Positions 27,843 to 36,396 of a stretch of DNA of 49,232 nt are shown here, one piece after another (the stretch's first letter is position 1; every line of letters begins with the position of its first letter). Both the position numbers and the translations under genes were made by a program. This DNA is from Oscillospiraceae bacterium (GTDB taxonomy: Bacteria; Bacillota; Clostridia; Oscillospirales; Oscillospiraceae), in NCBI GenBank assembly GCA_015068065.1, contig SVLE01000011.1, positions 1 to 49,232 on the forward strand, given 5' to 3'. The notes under the pieces are model-generated. The model was not told the DNA's origin. It saw only the letters and a program-made list of their open reading frames with translations, and searched no databases.

Positions 27843-28706
27843 TCAGTTCCTGCCAAGATCCCGGTGGTTCTCCGCCACCATATAACCAAGGCCGGAAATC
27901 GTTTGGGCCAATTCATGGGTAATGGCTACTGAGCGGTGATGCCCGCCGGTACAGCCCACGGCGATCACCAGTGCGGTCTTTCCTTCCTCCACATACCGCG
28001 GCAGCAAAAACTCCAGCATTCCATTCAGACGGTCCAGAAACGCCTGGGCCTGCCCGTTCCGGAATACATATTCCTGCACGCCCGCATCAAGTCCGGTCAG
28101 ATGACGCAGTTCCGCAATGTAAAAGGGGTTGGGCAGAAAACGCACGTCAAAAACCAGATCTGCCTCAAGAGGCAGTCCGTGCTTGAATCCAAAAGACATC
28201 ACATTGACCTGCATGTTCTCACTACTGTCCGCATCCCGGCTGAACAGCCTGCTCAGTTCACCCTTGAGCTTGGCCGTAGGCAGCTGAGAAGTGTCGATGA
28301 TGTAATCCGCCCGCTGGCGCAGGGGCTGGAGCATACTGCGTTCCCGTGCGATGGCATCCTCCAGAGACTCGCTCTCCTCCGCAAGGGGGTGGCTGCGGCG
28401 GGACTCCTTATAGCGTTTGATGATTACATTGTCTCCTGCATCCATGAAGAGAATGCGGTAAGGGCACTTCATGGTCTCCAGTTCATCCAATACCTGAAAC
28501 AGGTGATCAAACATGGCTCCGGCGCGCACGTCGGTAACCAGCACCACCCGGCCATACTCCTCCGAACCCGCCATGCCCAGTTCGGCAAATTTTGCAATCA
28601 GGGGCACAGGCAGATTATCCACACAGAAGTAACCCATATCCTCCATAAACGAGGCTGCCCGGCTTTTTCCCGCACCGGACATACCGGAGATAATGACAAA
28701 TTCCAT
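27843..28706 (-). CDS. rapZ: RNase adapter RapZ / nucleotide-binding protein YvcJ
   Basis: 287 aa. P-loop GTPase/ATPase: ISGMSGAGKSRAASFMEDMG, then YFCVDNLPV, VVLVTDVRAGAMF and the C-terminal domain with VMSFGFKHGLP, DLVFDVRFLPNPF and VAVGCTGGHHRSV. In E. coli RapZ controls GlmS mRNA decay; the Gram-positive YvcJ hydrolyses nucleotides and its targets are less clear. Two starts are possible: I choose ATG at 28706, with AAAGG nine bases upstream; the ATG at 28715 directly abuts that sequence. Confidence 0.94.
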   Translation of the reverse strand: MEFVIISGMSGAGKSRAASFMEDMGYFCVDNLPVPLIAKFAELGMAGSEEYGRVVLVTDVRAGAMFDHLFQVLDELETMKCPYRILFMDAGDNVIIKRYKESRRSHPLAEESESLEDAIARERSMLQPLRQRADYIIDTSQLPTAKLKGELSRLFSRDADSSENMQVNVMSFGFKHGLPLEADLVFDVRFLPNPFYIAELRHLTGLDAGVQEYVFRNGQAQAFLDRLNGMLEFLLPRYVEEGKTALVIAVGCTGGHHRSVAITHELAQTISGLGYMVAENHRDLGRN

Positions 28707-28748
28707 TTTGCTCATCCTTTGTAAACCCTTGTATCTCTTGTGGGGCCG

Positions 28749-29651
28749 TCAGTCCAGCACCTTTACTTCCATCTCCAGCGCCACACCGGTCTGTTCCAGC
28801 ACCCGTGCCTTGACCTGTTTTACCAGCTCCAGTACATCGGCACAGGTAGCTCCGCCCCTGTTGACCACGAAACCCGCGTGCTTTTCCGATACCTGTGCGC
28901 CGCCCACGGTAAAACCCTTCAGTCCGCACTGGTCGATGAGTGCTGCGGCAAAATAGCCCTCAGGCCGCTTAAACATACTACCCGCACTGGGATACTCCAG
29001 CGGCTGCTTGGACTGGCGCCGAGCGGCCAGTTCCTCCATTCGCCAGGCAATCTGTTCCCGCTCCCCGGCAGCCAGTTCCAACTGAGCACTCAGGATCATG
29101 CGGCTCCCGTCATAAAAAGCGCTGCGGCGGTATCCGAAATCAAAGTTGTAAAGCATTTCCACTTCACCGGCCTTTGTGATGACAGTCACCTGCCGCACCA
29201 CCTGTGCCATCTCGCCGCCGTAGGCTCCGGCGTTCATGGTAACCGCACCCCCCAGCGTTCCGGGGATGCCGTGGGCAAATTCCAGACCGGTCAATCCCTG
29301 CTCCCGGGCAAAAACGGCAAGGCGGGCCAGCGTTACTCCGCTGTCTGCGGTGACAATACTTCCCTGTACCTCACAGCAGCGCAGATTGGCGCTTTTAATG
29401 ATAAAGCGTTCAATCCCATCGTCTCCCACAAGCAGGTTAGAGCCGTTGCCCATAAAAAAGGGCTCGATACCCAGTTTTGCCGCCGTCCGGACACACAGCA
29501 CCGCTTCGTCCTGTGTGGCGGGCAAAGCCATCAGTGCCGCCGGACCACCAATATGAAAGGAGGTGTGCCGCTCCAGCGGCTCATCCACCCGCAGGTCCAG
29601 TTGAGGGCAAAGGTTATTCAATTGTTCCTTCAGCAGATTAAAACAGCTCAT
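28749..29651 (-). CDS. murB: UDP-N-acetylenolpyruvoylglucosamine reductase
   Basis: 300 aa FAD enzyme making UDP-MurNAc with NADPH. FAD-binding motifs TSFHIGGPAALMALP, FFMGNGSNLLVGDDGI, GLEFAHGIPGTLGGAVTMNAGAYGGEM, and the catalytic Ser-containing EYPSAGSMFKRPEGYFAAALIDQ. Its arrangement is that of the shorter type II (Gram-positive) MurB. The start at 29651 has GAGG upstream; the longer frame to 29690 overlaps the promoter region. First gene of the nine-gene run ending with cls. Confidence 0.96.
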   Translation of the reverse strand: MSCFNLLKEQLNNLCPQLDLRVDEPLERHTSFHIGGPAALMALPATQDEAVLCVRTAAKLGIEPFFMGNGSNLLVGDDGIERFIIKSANLRCCEVQGSIVTADSGVTLARLAVFAREQGLTGLEFAHGIPGTLGGAVTMNAGAYGGEMAQVVRQVTVITKAGEVEMLYNFDFGYRRSAFYDGSRMILSAQLELAAGEREQIAWRMEELAARRQSKQPLEYPSAGSMFKRPEGYFAAALIDQCGLKGFTVGGAQVSEKHAGFVVNRGGATCADVLELVKQVKARVLEQTGVALEMEVKVLD

Positions 29652-29690
29652 GGCTTTTCCTCTTTTCCGCAGCAGGGTATACCTATCCAA

Positions 29691-29711
29691 ATTATATCAG
29701 GTTATATTATA
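29691..29711 (-). promoter_or_regulatory. Twin -10 elements of the murB operon
   Basis: Two TATAAT boxes 15 bases apart on the minus strand (29691-29696 and 29706-29711), each preceded by TGA (extended -10). No good -35 is seen for either, so which one is used is open. Confidence 0.55.
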
Positions 29712-29768
29712 TCAAATCCAACCTGCAAATAGAATACTTTTTCGCAAAAAAGACACTGCTTTTCCCAA

Positions 29769-29797
29769 TTGACTTTTCCGCGGCGCTGTTCCATACT
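29769..29797 (+). promoter_or_regulatory. Promoter of cysK
   Basis: TTGACT, 17 bases, CATACT, 34 bases before the ATG. No T-box, S-box or CymR-like palindrome is apparent. Confidence 0.65.
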
Positions 29798-29831
29798 TAT
29801 GGGGTAGAAAAACAATTCAGGAGGCGTTTTT

Positions 29832-30761
29832 ATGGCTCTTTATCAAAGCGTGGAACAGCTGATGGGCAACACTCCCCTGCTGGAACTGCGCAACTACTCC
29901 GCCGCACATGGTCTGAACGCAAAACTGCTTGCCAAGTTGGAATTTCTCAATCCCGGGGGGAGTGCCAAAGACCGGGTTGGCCGCTCCATGCTGGACGCTG
30001 CCGAGGCACGCGGCCTGCTCAAGCCGGGCAGCGTCATCATTGAGCCCACCTCTGGCAATACGGGCATTGGCCTTGCCTGCGTGGCCGCCGCCCGGGGCTA
30101 CCGGGTCATCCTCACCATGCCGGACACCATGAGTGAAGAACGGCGCACCATGCTGCGGGCTTACGGCGCGGAGCTGGTACTCACCCCTGGTGCTCTGGGT
30201 ATGCAAGGCGCGGTGGATAAGGCCAACGAGCTGGCCGACTCCCTGCCCGGCAGTTTCATCCCCGGCCAGTTTGAAAATCCCGCCAATCCCGCCGCTCACT
30301 ATCAGACCACCGGCCCGGAGATCTGGAATGACACCGACGGCAAGGTGGATGTGTTCGTAGCCGGTGTGGGTACCGGCGGCACCATCTCGGGCACGGGCCG
30401 CTATCTCAAGGAACAAAATCCCGGCGTTCGGGTGGTAGCAGTGGAGCCTGCCGGTTCCCCTCTCCTCTCCGGCGGTCAGGCCGGCCCTCATGGCATTCAG
30501 GGCATCGGTGCCAACTTCATCCCTACTGCCCTTGACCGCACCGTGTATGACGAGGTGATCCCCGTCACGGAAGAGGATGCCTATGCCGCAGGCCGTGAAC
30601 TTGCCAAGCGGGAGGGCGTGCTGTGCGGCATCTCCTCCGGTGCGGCGCTGTTTGCCGCCACACAGCTTGCACAGCGTCCGGAATACGCAGGCAAAATCAT
30701 CGTGGTCCTCCTCCCCGACTCCGGTGACCGCTACTTCTCCACCCCCATGTTTACAGAATAA
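29832..30761 (+). CDS. cysK: Cysteine synthase A (O-acetylserine sulfhydrylase)
   Basis: 309 aa PLP enzyme making L-cysteine from O-acetylserine and sulfide. The PLP lysine is K46 in [10 protein letters not shown], the phosphate loop and substrate motif [10 protein letters not shown] at 73-82, [15 protein letters not shown], and the C-terminal CGISSGAAL. Length fits CysK rather than the longer CBS type. AGGAGG upstream. Monocistronic with a hairpin right after the stop; no cysE is nearby. Confidence 0.96.
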   Translation: MALYQSVEQLMGNTPLLELRNYSAAHGLNAKLLAKLEFLNPGGSAKDRVGRSMLDAAEARGLLKPGSVIIEPTSGNTGIGLACVAAARGYRVILTMPDTMSEERRTMLRAYGAELVLTPGALGMQGAVDKANELADSLPGSFIPGQFENPANPAAHYQTTGPEIWNDTDGKVDVFVAGVGTGGTISGTGRYLKEQNPGVRVVAVEPAGSPLLSGGQAGPHGIQGIGANFIPTALDRTVYDEVIPVTEEDAYAAGRELAKREGVLCGISSGAALFAATQLAQRPEYAGKIIVVLLPDSGDRYFSTPMFTE

Positions 30762-30798
30762 ACGAACGCCCCGTACCTGCGGTACGGGGCGTTCGTTT
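30760..30798. terminator. Bidirectional terminator between cysK and rnfB
   Basis: 18-bp stem (30760-30777 with 30781-30798) and loop TGC, starting at the cysK stop and lying 11 bases after the rnfB stop. The T-rich tract is moderate on both sides. Confidence 0.8.
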
Positions 30799-30808
30799 GT
30801 TGGTTTGA

Positions 30809-31609
30809 TTACTCGGCGGCAGGCACGCGGATAATACCCACAGGGCACTCCTTGACACACAGCTGACATCCCACGCACTTGTCCTGATCGATGAAGGCCA
30901 GATTGTTTTCCACAGTAATAGCCTCCTTGGGGCAGGCCTTGGCGCACTTCATGCAGCCGATACAGCCGGCGGTGCAGGCTTTGCGGGTGTCCGCGCCCTT
31001 GTCCTTATTCTGGCACAGGACCACGGGCTTACGCTTGTGCTCCGGCACAATGGAAATAACCGCATTGGGGCAGGCAGAAGCACAGGCGCCGCAGCCCACG
31101 CACTTTTCCCGGTCCACCTTGGCAACGCCGTCCACAATGTGAATCGCATCAAAGGGACAGGCAGCCACGCAGTCGCCGTAGCCCAGACAGCCGTACTTGC
31201 ACATACCGTCGCCGCCATACAGGCCCTTGACCGCCTGACAGCTGGAAAGGCCGGCGTACTCGTACTTCTTGGAGGTCTTTTCGCAGGTACCGGCACAGCC
31301 CACAACAGCCTTCATGGCCACGGTGGCGCCCGCCTCCACGCCCATAATCTGTGCGATGGCAGCAGCACAGGCCGCGCCGCCGGGGGTACACTTGTTGACG
31401 GGAGCGCCGTCCTCCACGATGCTCTTAGCGTAGTCGGCACAGCCGGCACAGCCGCAGGCACCGCAGTTGGCACCTGCCAGAACGCCGGTGATCTGCTCCA
31501 CGCGCTCATCCACGGGAACATACATCAGAATGGAGGCGGCCACCAGAATCACAGCACCAATCACGCCGATCACAGTGACGATAATTACAGCCAGTAAAAT
31601 CGGATTCAT
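30809..31609 (-). CDS. rnfB: Rnf complex subunit RnfB (iron-sulfur)
   Basis: 266 aa. N-terminal membrane anchor (ILLAVIIVTVIGVIGAVILVAA), then the cysteine cluster GANCGACGCAGCADYA plus KCTPGGAAC for a [4Fe-4S], then two ferredoxin-like pairs: CVAACP / CVGCGACASACP and CIGCMKCAKACP / CVGCQLCVKECP. RnfB is the likely ferredoxin entry point of the complex. Last gene of rnfCDGEAB, which is the usual clostridial order. Confidence 0.96.
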   Translation of the reverse strand: MNPILLAVIIVTVIGVIGAVILVAASILMYVPVDERVEQITGVLAGANCGACGCAGCADYAKSIVEDGAPVNKCTPGGAACAAAIAQIMGVEAGATVAMKAVVGCAGTCEKTSKKYEYAGLSSCQAVKGLYGGDGMCKYGCLGYGDCVAACPFDAIHIVDGVAKVDREKCVGCGACASACPNAVISIVPEHKRKPVVLCQNKDKGADTRKACTAGCIGCMKCAKACPKEAITVENNLAFIDQDKCVGCQLCVKECPVGIIRVPAAE

Positions 31610-31627
31610 AGCTTTTCCTCCCTCCTA

Positions 31628-32224
31628 TCAAGCACCAAAGATGGCTTCCACGATGCCGCCAAAGCCCATGAAGGACAGGGAGGTCATCGCCGCGGCCACC
31701 AGAGTGATGGGCAGGCCCTCGAAGCACTTGGGTACGTTGGCCTCCTCCACCCGGCGGCGCACGCCGGAGAAGATCACCATGGCCACCAGGAATCCGATAC
31801 CGGCACCGGCAGCGCAAACGATAGACTCGATAAAGTTATAGCCATTGTCCAGGTTCAGGATGGTCACACCCAGAATGGTGCAGTTGGTGGTGATCAGGGG
31901 CAGATACACGCCCAGAGACTTGTACAGGGTGGGGATATACTTCTTCAGAATGTTCTCCAGCAGCTGCACCAGAATAGCGATGATGAGGATAAACACGATG
32001 GTCTGAAGGTATTCCATGCCAAAAGGATTCAGAATATAAATTTGGATGGGCCAGGTGGCAGCAGTGGCCAGGACCATGACGAAGGTAACTGCCAGAGACA
32101 TGCCCACAGCGCTGTCCAGCTTCTTGGACACGCCCAGGAAAGGACAAATACCAAGGAACTTGGCAAGCACATAGTTGTCCACCAGGATCATGGTGAAAAA
32201 AATCGCAGCAAGCTTCATCGCCAT
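31628..32224 (-). CDS. rnfA: Rnf complex membrane subunit RnfA
   Basis: 198 aa, six membrane helices. VDNYVLAKFLGICPFLGVSKKLDSA and TTNCTILGVTI contain the conserved cysteines shared with RnfE/NqrD/E, thought to ligate a membrane iron-sulfur centre. The ATG overlaps the rnfE stop as TAATG, with GGGGG nine bases upstream. Works with RnfE as the core of the ion path. Confidence 0.96.
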   Translation of the reverse strand: MAMKLAAIFFTMILVDNYVLAKFLGICPFLGVSKKLDSAVGMSLAVTFVMVLATAATWPIQIYILNPFGMEYLQTIVFILIIAILVQLLENILKKYIPTLYKSLGVYLPLITTNCTILGVTILNLDNGYNFIESIVCAAGAGIGFLVAMVIFSGVRRRVEEANVPKCFEGLPITLVAAAMTSLSFMGFGGIVEAIFGA

Positions 32225-32901
32225 TACGCATTGCCCCCTTCCTCAGCCACAGCGGCCTTGACCTTCTTGGGGCGGGTGGTCAGCCAGGTAGCCCCAGCCA
32301 TGAGCACACCAAACACAAAGAAGCCGCCGGGCGCGCTGGTCATGATGGTAAAGGGATCCACACTTGCGGGCAGGACCTGAATAGCAAAGCCCTCAGGCAG
32401 GAAGGACAGCAGCCCATCCAGCCCGGCCATCCACGTACCGGAGCCCAAAACCTCGCGAATGGAGCCCATAATGGTCAGGGTCAGGGTAAAGCCGATACCC
32501 ATACCAATGCCGTCCAGGGCAGAGTCAATGATGCTGTTCTTGGACGCGAACATCTCGGCACGGCCCAGAATGATACAGTTGACCACGATCAGCGGCAGGT
32601 ACACACCCAGAGCCGTATCCAGACTGGGCAGGAACGCCTTGACGATCATCTGCACTACGGACACGAAGCCCGCGATCACAGTGATGTAGCAGGGAATGCG
32701 CACTTGATCGGGAATGACCTTGCGCAGAGCAGAAATAACGATGTTGGAACACAGCAGCACAAAAGTAGCCGCAAGGCCCATGCCGATTCCGTTGGAGGCC
32801 ATAGTGGTCACGGCCAACGTGGGACAGGTGCCCAAAACGAGCCGCAGAACGGGGTTCTCGTTCAGGATACCGTTGGTCAGAATTTTCATTTTATTACTCA
32901 T
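32224..32901 (-). CDS. rnfE: Rnf complex membrane subunit RnfE
   Basis: 225 aa, six helices, paralogue of RnfA: ENPVLRLVLGTCPTLAVTTMASNGIGMG and VNCIILGRAEMFASKNS carry the matching cysteines. The start at 32901 has GGAAGGTG upstream; the frame is open to 33009 but that extension lies inside rnfG. C-terminal tail after the last helix is Lys/Ala-rich (RPKKVKAAVAEE). Confidence 0.95.
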   Translation of the reverse strand: MSNKMKILTNGILNENPVLRLVLGTCPTLAVTTMASNGIGMGLAATFVLLCSNIVISALRKVIPDQVRIPCYITVIAGFVSVVQMIVKAFLPSLDTALGVYLPLIVVNCIILGRAEMFASKNSIIDSALDGIGMGIGFTLTLTIMGSIREVLGSGTWMAGLDGLLSFLPEGFAIQVLPASVDPFTIMTSAPGGFFVFGVLMAGATWLTTRPKKVKAAVAEEGGNA

Positions 32902-32917
32902 TTCGTTCACCTTCCTT

Positions 32918-33448
32918 TCAGCCGATGGCGTTGTACGCCTCAATGGCGGAGTTGACAGCAGCCAACAGTGCCTTGCTGGACACGGTGGCGCCGGACAGAC
33001 CGTCCACATCCTGATTCAGCACCAACTGCTCAGCCTCCAGTCCCTCAAAGCGGGTCCAGAACGCGGGGTCACCGGCCACCTTGCTGCCGATGCCCTTGGT
33101 CTCCTGATTCTCGGTGACCTTGATCTGGCGGATGGTTCCATCAGCGGTAAAGCCAACCATAACGGTCATGGTACCGCCGTAGCCCTTGGCAGAGCTGGTG
33201 ACCACGGCACCCACGCCGTTGTCTGCTACATACACGTCGGACACGTTGGCCAGGTTGATCCCCTCCGCCTGTGTGAAGCCGGTGGCATCGGGCAGCAGTT
33301 CCATTCGGGCAGCCTCCTGCGCTTTGCGGGTGGCCTCTTCGATGATGGGCTTGGTGATGTCATTGGTCAGGGCCAGTGCACCGGTGATGACAATACAGAT
33401 AACGCTCAGCACTACAATAGGCTTGAAAATCTTATTCCAGTTGTTCAT
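32918..33448 (-). CDS. rnfG: Rnf complex FMN subunit RnfG
   Basis: 176 aa. One N-terminal helix (KPIVVLSVICIVITGALAL) and an extracytoplasmic FMN-binding domain with the covalent flavinylation motif DGLSGATVSS; the Thr should carry FMN by phosphoester bond, attached by ApbE. No apbE gene is in the window. TAATG overlap with rnfD. Confidence 0.95.
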   Translation of the reverse strand: MNNWNKIFKPIVVLSVICIVITGALALTNDITKPIIEEATRKAQEAARMELLPDATGFTQAEGINLANVSDVYVADNGVGAVVTSSAKGYGGTMTVMVGFTADGTIRQIKVTENQETKGIGSKVAGDPAFWTRFEGLEAEQLVLNQDVDGLSGATVSSKALLAAVNSAIEAYNAIG

Positions 33449-34425
33449 TACGCGGCACCTCCCTTTTTTACCTTGGCGATACCCAGTTTATCCTGACGGG
33501 TCAGGACCTCGATATAGGGCACCAGCAGGTTCATCAGCAGGATGGCAAAGGACACGCCCTCATTCATAGTGCCCAGGAAGCGGATGGCACAGGTGATGAT
33601 ACCCAGACCGATGCCGAACACCAGCTTACCCTTGCGGGTGGTGGGAGAGGTGACATAGTCGGTGGCCATGAAGAAGGCACCCAGCATCAGACCGCCGGAC
33701 AGCAGCTGATAGATGGGGTCCTGACCGGCACACAGGGAAAGAACGGCCACAGTACCCAGATAGGTCACGGGAATGGTGGGGCTTATGACCTTGGTTGCGA
33801 TGAGGTAGATGCCACCCAGCAGGATGGTCAGGGCGCAGGTCTCACCCAGCACACCGCCGTGGGTGCCCAGCAGCAGAGCCTTATAGGCCTCAGAGCCAAC
33901 CTCCACAGCCGCAGCGGTGGCGGAAGAGCTGGCATCCATGGCAGCCACGGCCAGAGGAGTGGCGGAAGTGAAAGCGTCCACGCCGCTGGGAGGGAACGCA
34001 TAGTTCGCCATACGGCTGGCAAAACCCATGGCCAGTGCGATACGGGCCACGATGGCGGGGTTGGCAAAGTTATAGCCCAGACCGCCGAACAACTGCTTGA
34101 CGATAACGATGGCGATGAACGCACCCACAATGGCCATCCACCATGGAAGGGTCGCGGGCAGGTTAAAGGCCAGCAGCAGGCCGGTAACCACGGCGGACAA
34201 ATCGTCCACGGGCACTTCCCGCTTCATCAGCTTGCAGTAGCCGTACTCAAAGGCTACACAGGCAATCACGGTAACAGCGGTAAGGATCAGGGAATTGATA
34301 CCGAAGATCACGATGGACGCGAACAGGGTGGGCAGCAGAGCGATGCACACCCTGCCCATGATCTTCCGGGTTGTATCCGCGCCGGTAATGTGGGGCGCGG
34401 CGGTAACGATCAGTTTATTGGCCAT
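33448..34425 (-). CDS. rnfD: Rnf complex membrane flavoprotein RnfD
   Basis: 325 aa, about nine helices, RnfD/NqrB family: NKLIVTAAPHITGADTTRKIM at the N-terminus, YNFANPAIVARIAL, and the flavinylation segment DAFTSATPLA (TSAT in place of SGAT; Ser at that position is seen in related proteins). I choose ATG at 34425, overlapping the rnfC stop as TGATG, over a GTG three bases upstream; GGAGG serves either. Confidence 0.95.
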   Translation of the reverse strand: MANKLIVTAAPHITGADTTRKIMGRVCIALLPTLFASIVIFGINSLILTAVTVIACVAFEYGYCKLMKREVPVDDLSAVVTGLLLAFNLPATLPWWMAIVGAFIAIVIVKQLFGGLGYNFANPAIVARIALAMGFASRMANYAFPPSGVDAFTSATPLAVAAMDASSSATAAAVEVGSEAYKALLLGTHGGVLGETCALTILLGGIYLIATKVISPTIPVTYLGTVAVLSLCAGQDPIYQLLSGGLMLGAFFMATDYVTSPTTRKGKLVFGIGLGIITCAIRFLGTMNEGVSFAILLMNLLVPYIEVLTRQDKLGIAKVKKGGAA

Positions 34426-35735
34426 CACTTCTTACCTCCATTCTTCATCATGATCTTGGCCAGAGCGATGGAGGGTGCCAGCGGTCGCTTGGCGGGGCAC
34501 ACGAAGGAGCAGGTGCCGCAGCTCATGCACAGGTCGGCATTGAGTTCCACCAGCAGATCCACATTCTTGGTCTCATAGGCCCGGACAATTTCCTTGGCAG
34601 ACAGGCCCAGAGGGCATGCGTTGGTACACCGGCCACAGTGGATGCAGTTGGTGACCTTGGCCGGCTCGGCCGCCTTGCGGGACATGGCCAGAATGGCGTT
34701 GTTGTTCTTCAGGATGGGCTGCTCCACACTGGCTACACAGGTACCCATCATGGGGCCGCCGTAGAGGATCTTGCCCGGCTCGTCAGTCAGACCGCCGCAG
34801 AAGTCCAGCAGTTCCTGAATGGGAGTCCCGATAATGACCTCCACATTGCCCGGATTCTTCACAATATCGCCGTCCACGGTCAGACGTTTGGTGGTCAGAG
34901 GCATACCGGTCTCCAGATATTTTGCGATGAAGGCCACAGAGGTAACGTTCATCACGATCACACCTACATCGGAGGGCAGGCCCGGGAAAGGCACTTCCCT
35001 GCCGGTACAGGTCTCGATGAGCACCTTTTCCGCGCCCTGAGGGTACTTGCAGGGCAGGCTCTTGACCTCAATAGGCATATCCTTCGTGGCCTCGGACAGC
35101 TTGTTGATGTCGTCAGGCTTGTTGGCCTCGACGCCAATGACGCACTTGGGGATATCCAGATACTTCATAATGGTCTGAATGCCCTTAATAACGTAATCGG
35201 TGTCCTCCTGCATACAGCGGTTATCGGAAGTTATGTAGGGCTCGCACTCGGCGCCATTGATGACCAGAGTGTCGATCTCGTCCAGATTCTTCGGGGCCAG
35301 CTTGACCGCCGCAGGGAAGCCCGCACCACCCAAACCAACCAGGCCACTGGCGCGCACCGCATTCTGCAGGCTGGCCAGATCCGTAACCACCGGGGGCTTG
35401 ATCTCAGGGTCCACCGTCTGATTTCCGTCGGGGATGATGACCACCGCGGTCTGAGGTGCGCCGTTGGGTGCGGTGATGGTTGTAATAGAATCCACGATGC
35501 CGGACACGCCGGAGTGGATATCCATGGAGACAAAGCCCGCGGCCTTACCTACCACGCTGCCCACATACACCTGGTCGCCCTTGGCCACCACGGGCGCAGC
35601 AGGCGCGCCGATGTGCTGCCCCATGGACAACACGATTTTGGACGGCAGAGGCATGACCTTTGTCTGCTGTCCCGCAGTCCCCTTATTGTGGGGCACTTGC
35701 GCGCCAAGGGCAGAACGCTTAAAAAATTTGTTCAT
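34425..35735 (-). CDS. rnfC: Rnf complex subunit RnfC (NADH-side iron-sulfur/flavin protein)
   Basis: 436 aa peripheral subunit resembling NuoF. VGLGGAGFPAAVKL (nucleotide/FMN-binding), INGAECEPYITSDNRCM, and two ferredoxin motifs CIHCGRCTNACPLG and CMSCGTCSFVCPAK near the C-terminus. It should bind FMN and exchange electrons with NAD+/NADH. First gene of the operon; the ribosome site GGAGG is rather far (11 bases) from the ATG and overlaps the stop of a possible upstream ORF. Confidence 0.96.
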   Translation of the reverse strand: MNKFFKRSALGAQVPHNKGTAGQQTKVMPLPSKIVLSMGQHIGAPAAPVVAKGDQVYVGSVVGKAAGFVSMDIHSGVSGIVDSITTITAPNGAPQTAVVIIPDGNQTVDPEIKPPVVTDLASLQNAVRASGLVGLGGAGFPAAVKLAPKNLDEIDTLVINGAECEPYITSDNRCMQEDTDYVIKGIQTIMKYLDIPKCVIGVEANKPDDINKLSEATKDMPIEVKSLPCKYPQGAEKVLIETCTGREVPFPGLPSDVGVIVMNVTSVAFIAKYLETGMPLTTKRLTVDGDIVKNPGNVEVIIGTPIQELLDFCGGLTDEPGKILYGGPMMGTCVASVEQPILKNNNAILAMSRKAAEPAKVTNCIHCGRCTNACPLGLSAKEIVRAYETKNVDLLVELNADLCMSCGTCSFVCPAKRPLAPSIALAKIMMKNGGKK

Positions 35736-35893
35736 TCCGGTTTCTACCTCCCTGTTTTGCCTGTTTTCGACGGAAAACAGGCTGTTTTGCGCGAAGCACA
35801 GTTTTTTCGGGTATTTCTTTGAATTATGCCGAAATGGCTCGCTTTCTTCGGCATTGTGTCCTTATTTACGGACACCGCATCAACACATTTTAT
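35736..35893 (-). promoter_or_regulatory. Structured 5' leader of the rnf operon, 35736-36045 gap
   Basis: The 310-base gap between HIT and rnfC holds the HIT terminator, the rnf promoter and this leader. Three stems are visible on the minus strand: GTGTCC/GGACAC, ATGCCGAA/TTCGGCAT, and a perfect 10-bp GCCTGTTTTC-CGTC-GAAAACAGGC ending seven bases before the rnfC GGAGG. None has a T-tract. A 36-codon frame (35744-35854) starts inside the second stem, has AAGGA four bases before its ATG, is very rich in Lys/Arg and stops within the rnfC ribosome site. A regulatory role is inference. Confidence 0.45.
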
Positions 35894-35923
35894 ATAATAC
35901 ACCAAATACGGGATAAAAGGCAA
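35894..35923 (-). promoter_or_regulatory. Promoter candidate of the rnf operon
   Basis: On the minus strand TTGCCT, 18 bases, TATTAT, about 160 bases before rnfC. Confidence 0.55.
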
Positions 35924-35992
35924 GCACTTCTCCCCTATTTTCTTTTGGTTTTCGTTCCTCTTTTTCCCTCTTTCGACAATTTGTACAAAGCA

Positions 35993-36032
35993 CAAAAAAG
36001 CGCTCCGTCTACAATTAAATAGACGGAGCGCT
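35993..36032 (-). terminator. Terminator of the alaS-HIT operon
   Basis: 13-bp stem (AGCGCTCCGTCTA and its complement, 8-base loop) followed on the minus strand by six T. Confidence 0.92.
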
Positions 36033-36045
36033 GCTGATATTATAA

Positions 36046-36384
36046 TCAGCCCGGAGGCCAGGTCATATCCCGGCCGCCCAACACATGGAAATGCAGATGG
36101 AACACGGACTGTCCCGCCTGCTCGCCGATGTTGGACACCACACGGTAGCTGTCCACGCCAAGCTCCTTGGTTACCTTGGCAATGACCGTAAAGATATGGG
36201 CTACTACGGCGGCGTTTTCCTCGTTCACCTCGGACACAGAGCCGATGTGGGTCTTGGGGATGACCAGAAAATGGGTGGGTGCCTGAGGATCGATGTCATA
36301 GAACGCCAGACACAGCTCGTCCTCATACACCTTATTGGAGGGGATGTCTCCCTTAACGATCTTGCAGAACAGACAATCGGACAC
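36046..36384 (-). CDS. HIT-family nucleotide hydrolase/transferase
   Basis: 112 aa. CLFCKIVKGDIPSNKVYEDELC (zinc-like cysteine pair) and the catalytic histidine triad HLHFHVLGG near the C-terminus define a HinT-like purine phosphoramidase. HinT-type proteins hydrolyse aminoacyl-adenylates in vitro, which makes its position 12 bases after alaS noteworthy. GTG start with GGAGG seven bases upstream. Confidence 0.93.
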   Translation of the reverse strand: MSDCLFCKIVKGDIPSNKVYEDELCLAFYDIDPQAPTHFLVIPKTHIGSVSEVNEENAAVVAHIFTVIAKVTKELGVDSYRVVSNIGEQAGQSVFHLHFHVLGGRDMTWPPG

Positions 36385-36396
36385 AAGAATTCCTCC

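Noticed and set aside
29652-29831. A riboswitch in front of cysK or murB
   Set aside because: The 180-base divergent gap is filled by promoter elements and a short leader; I found no T-box, S-box or conserved stem.
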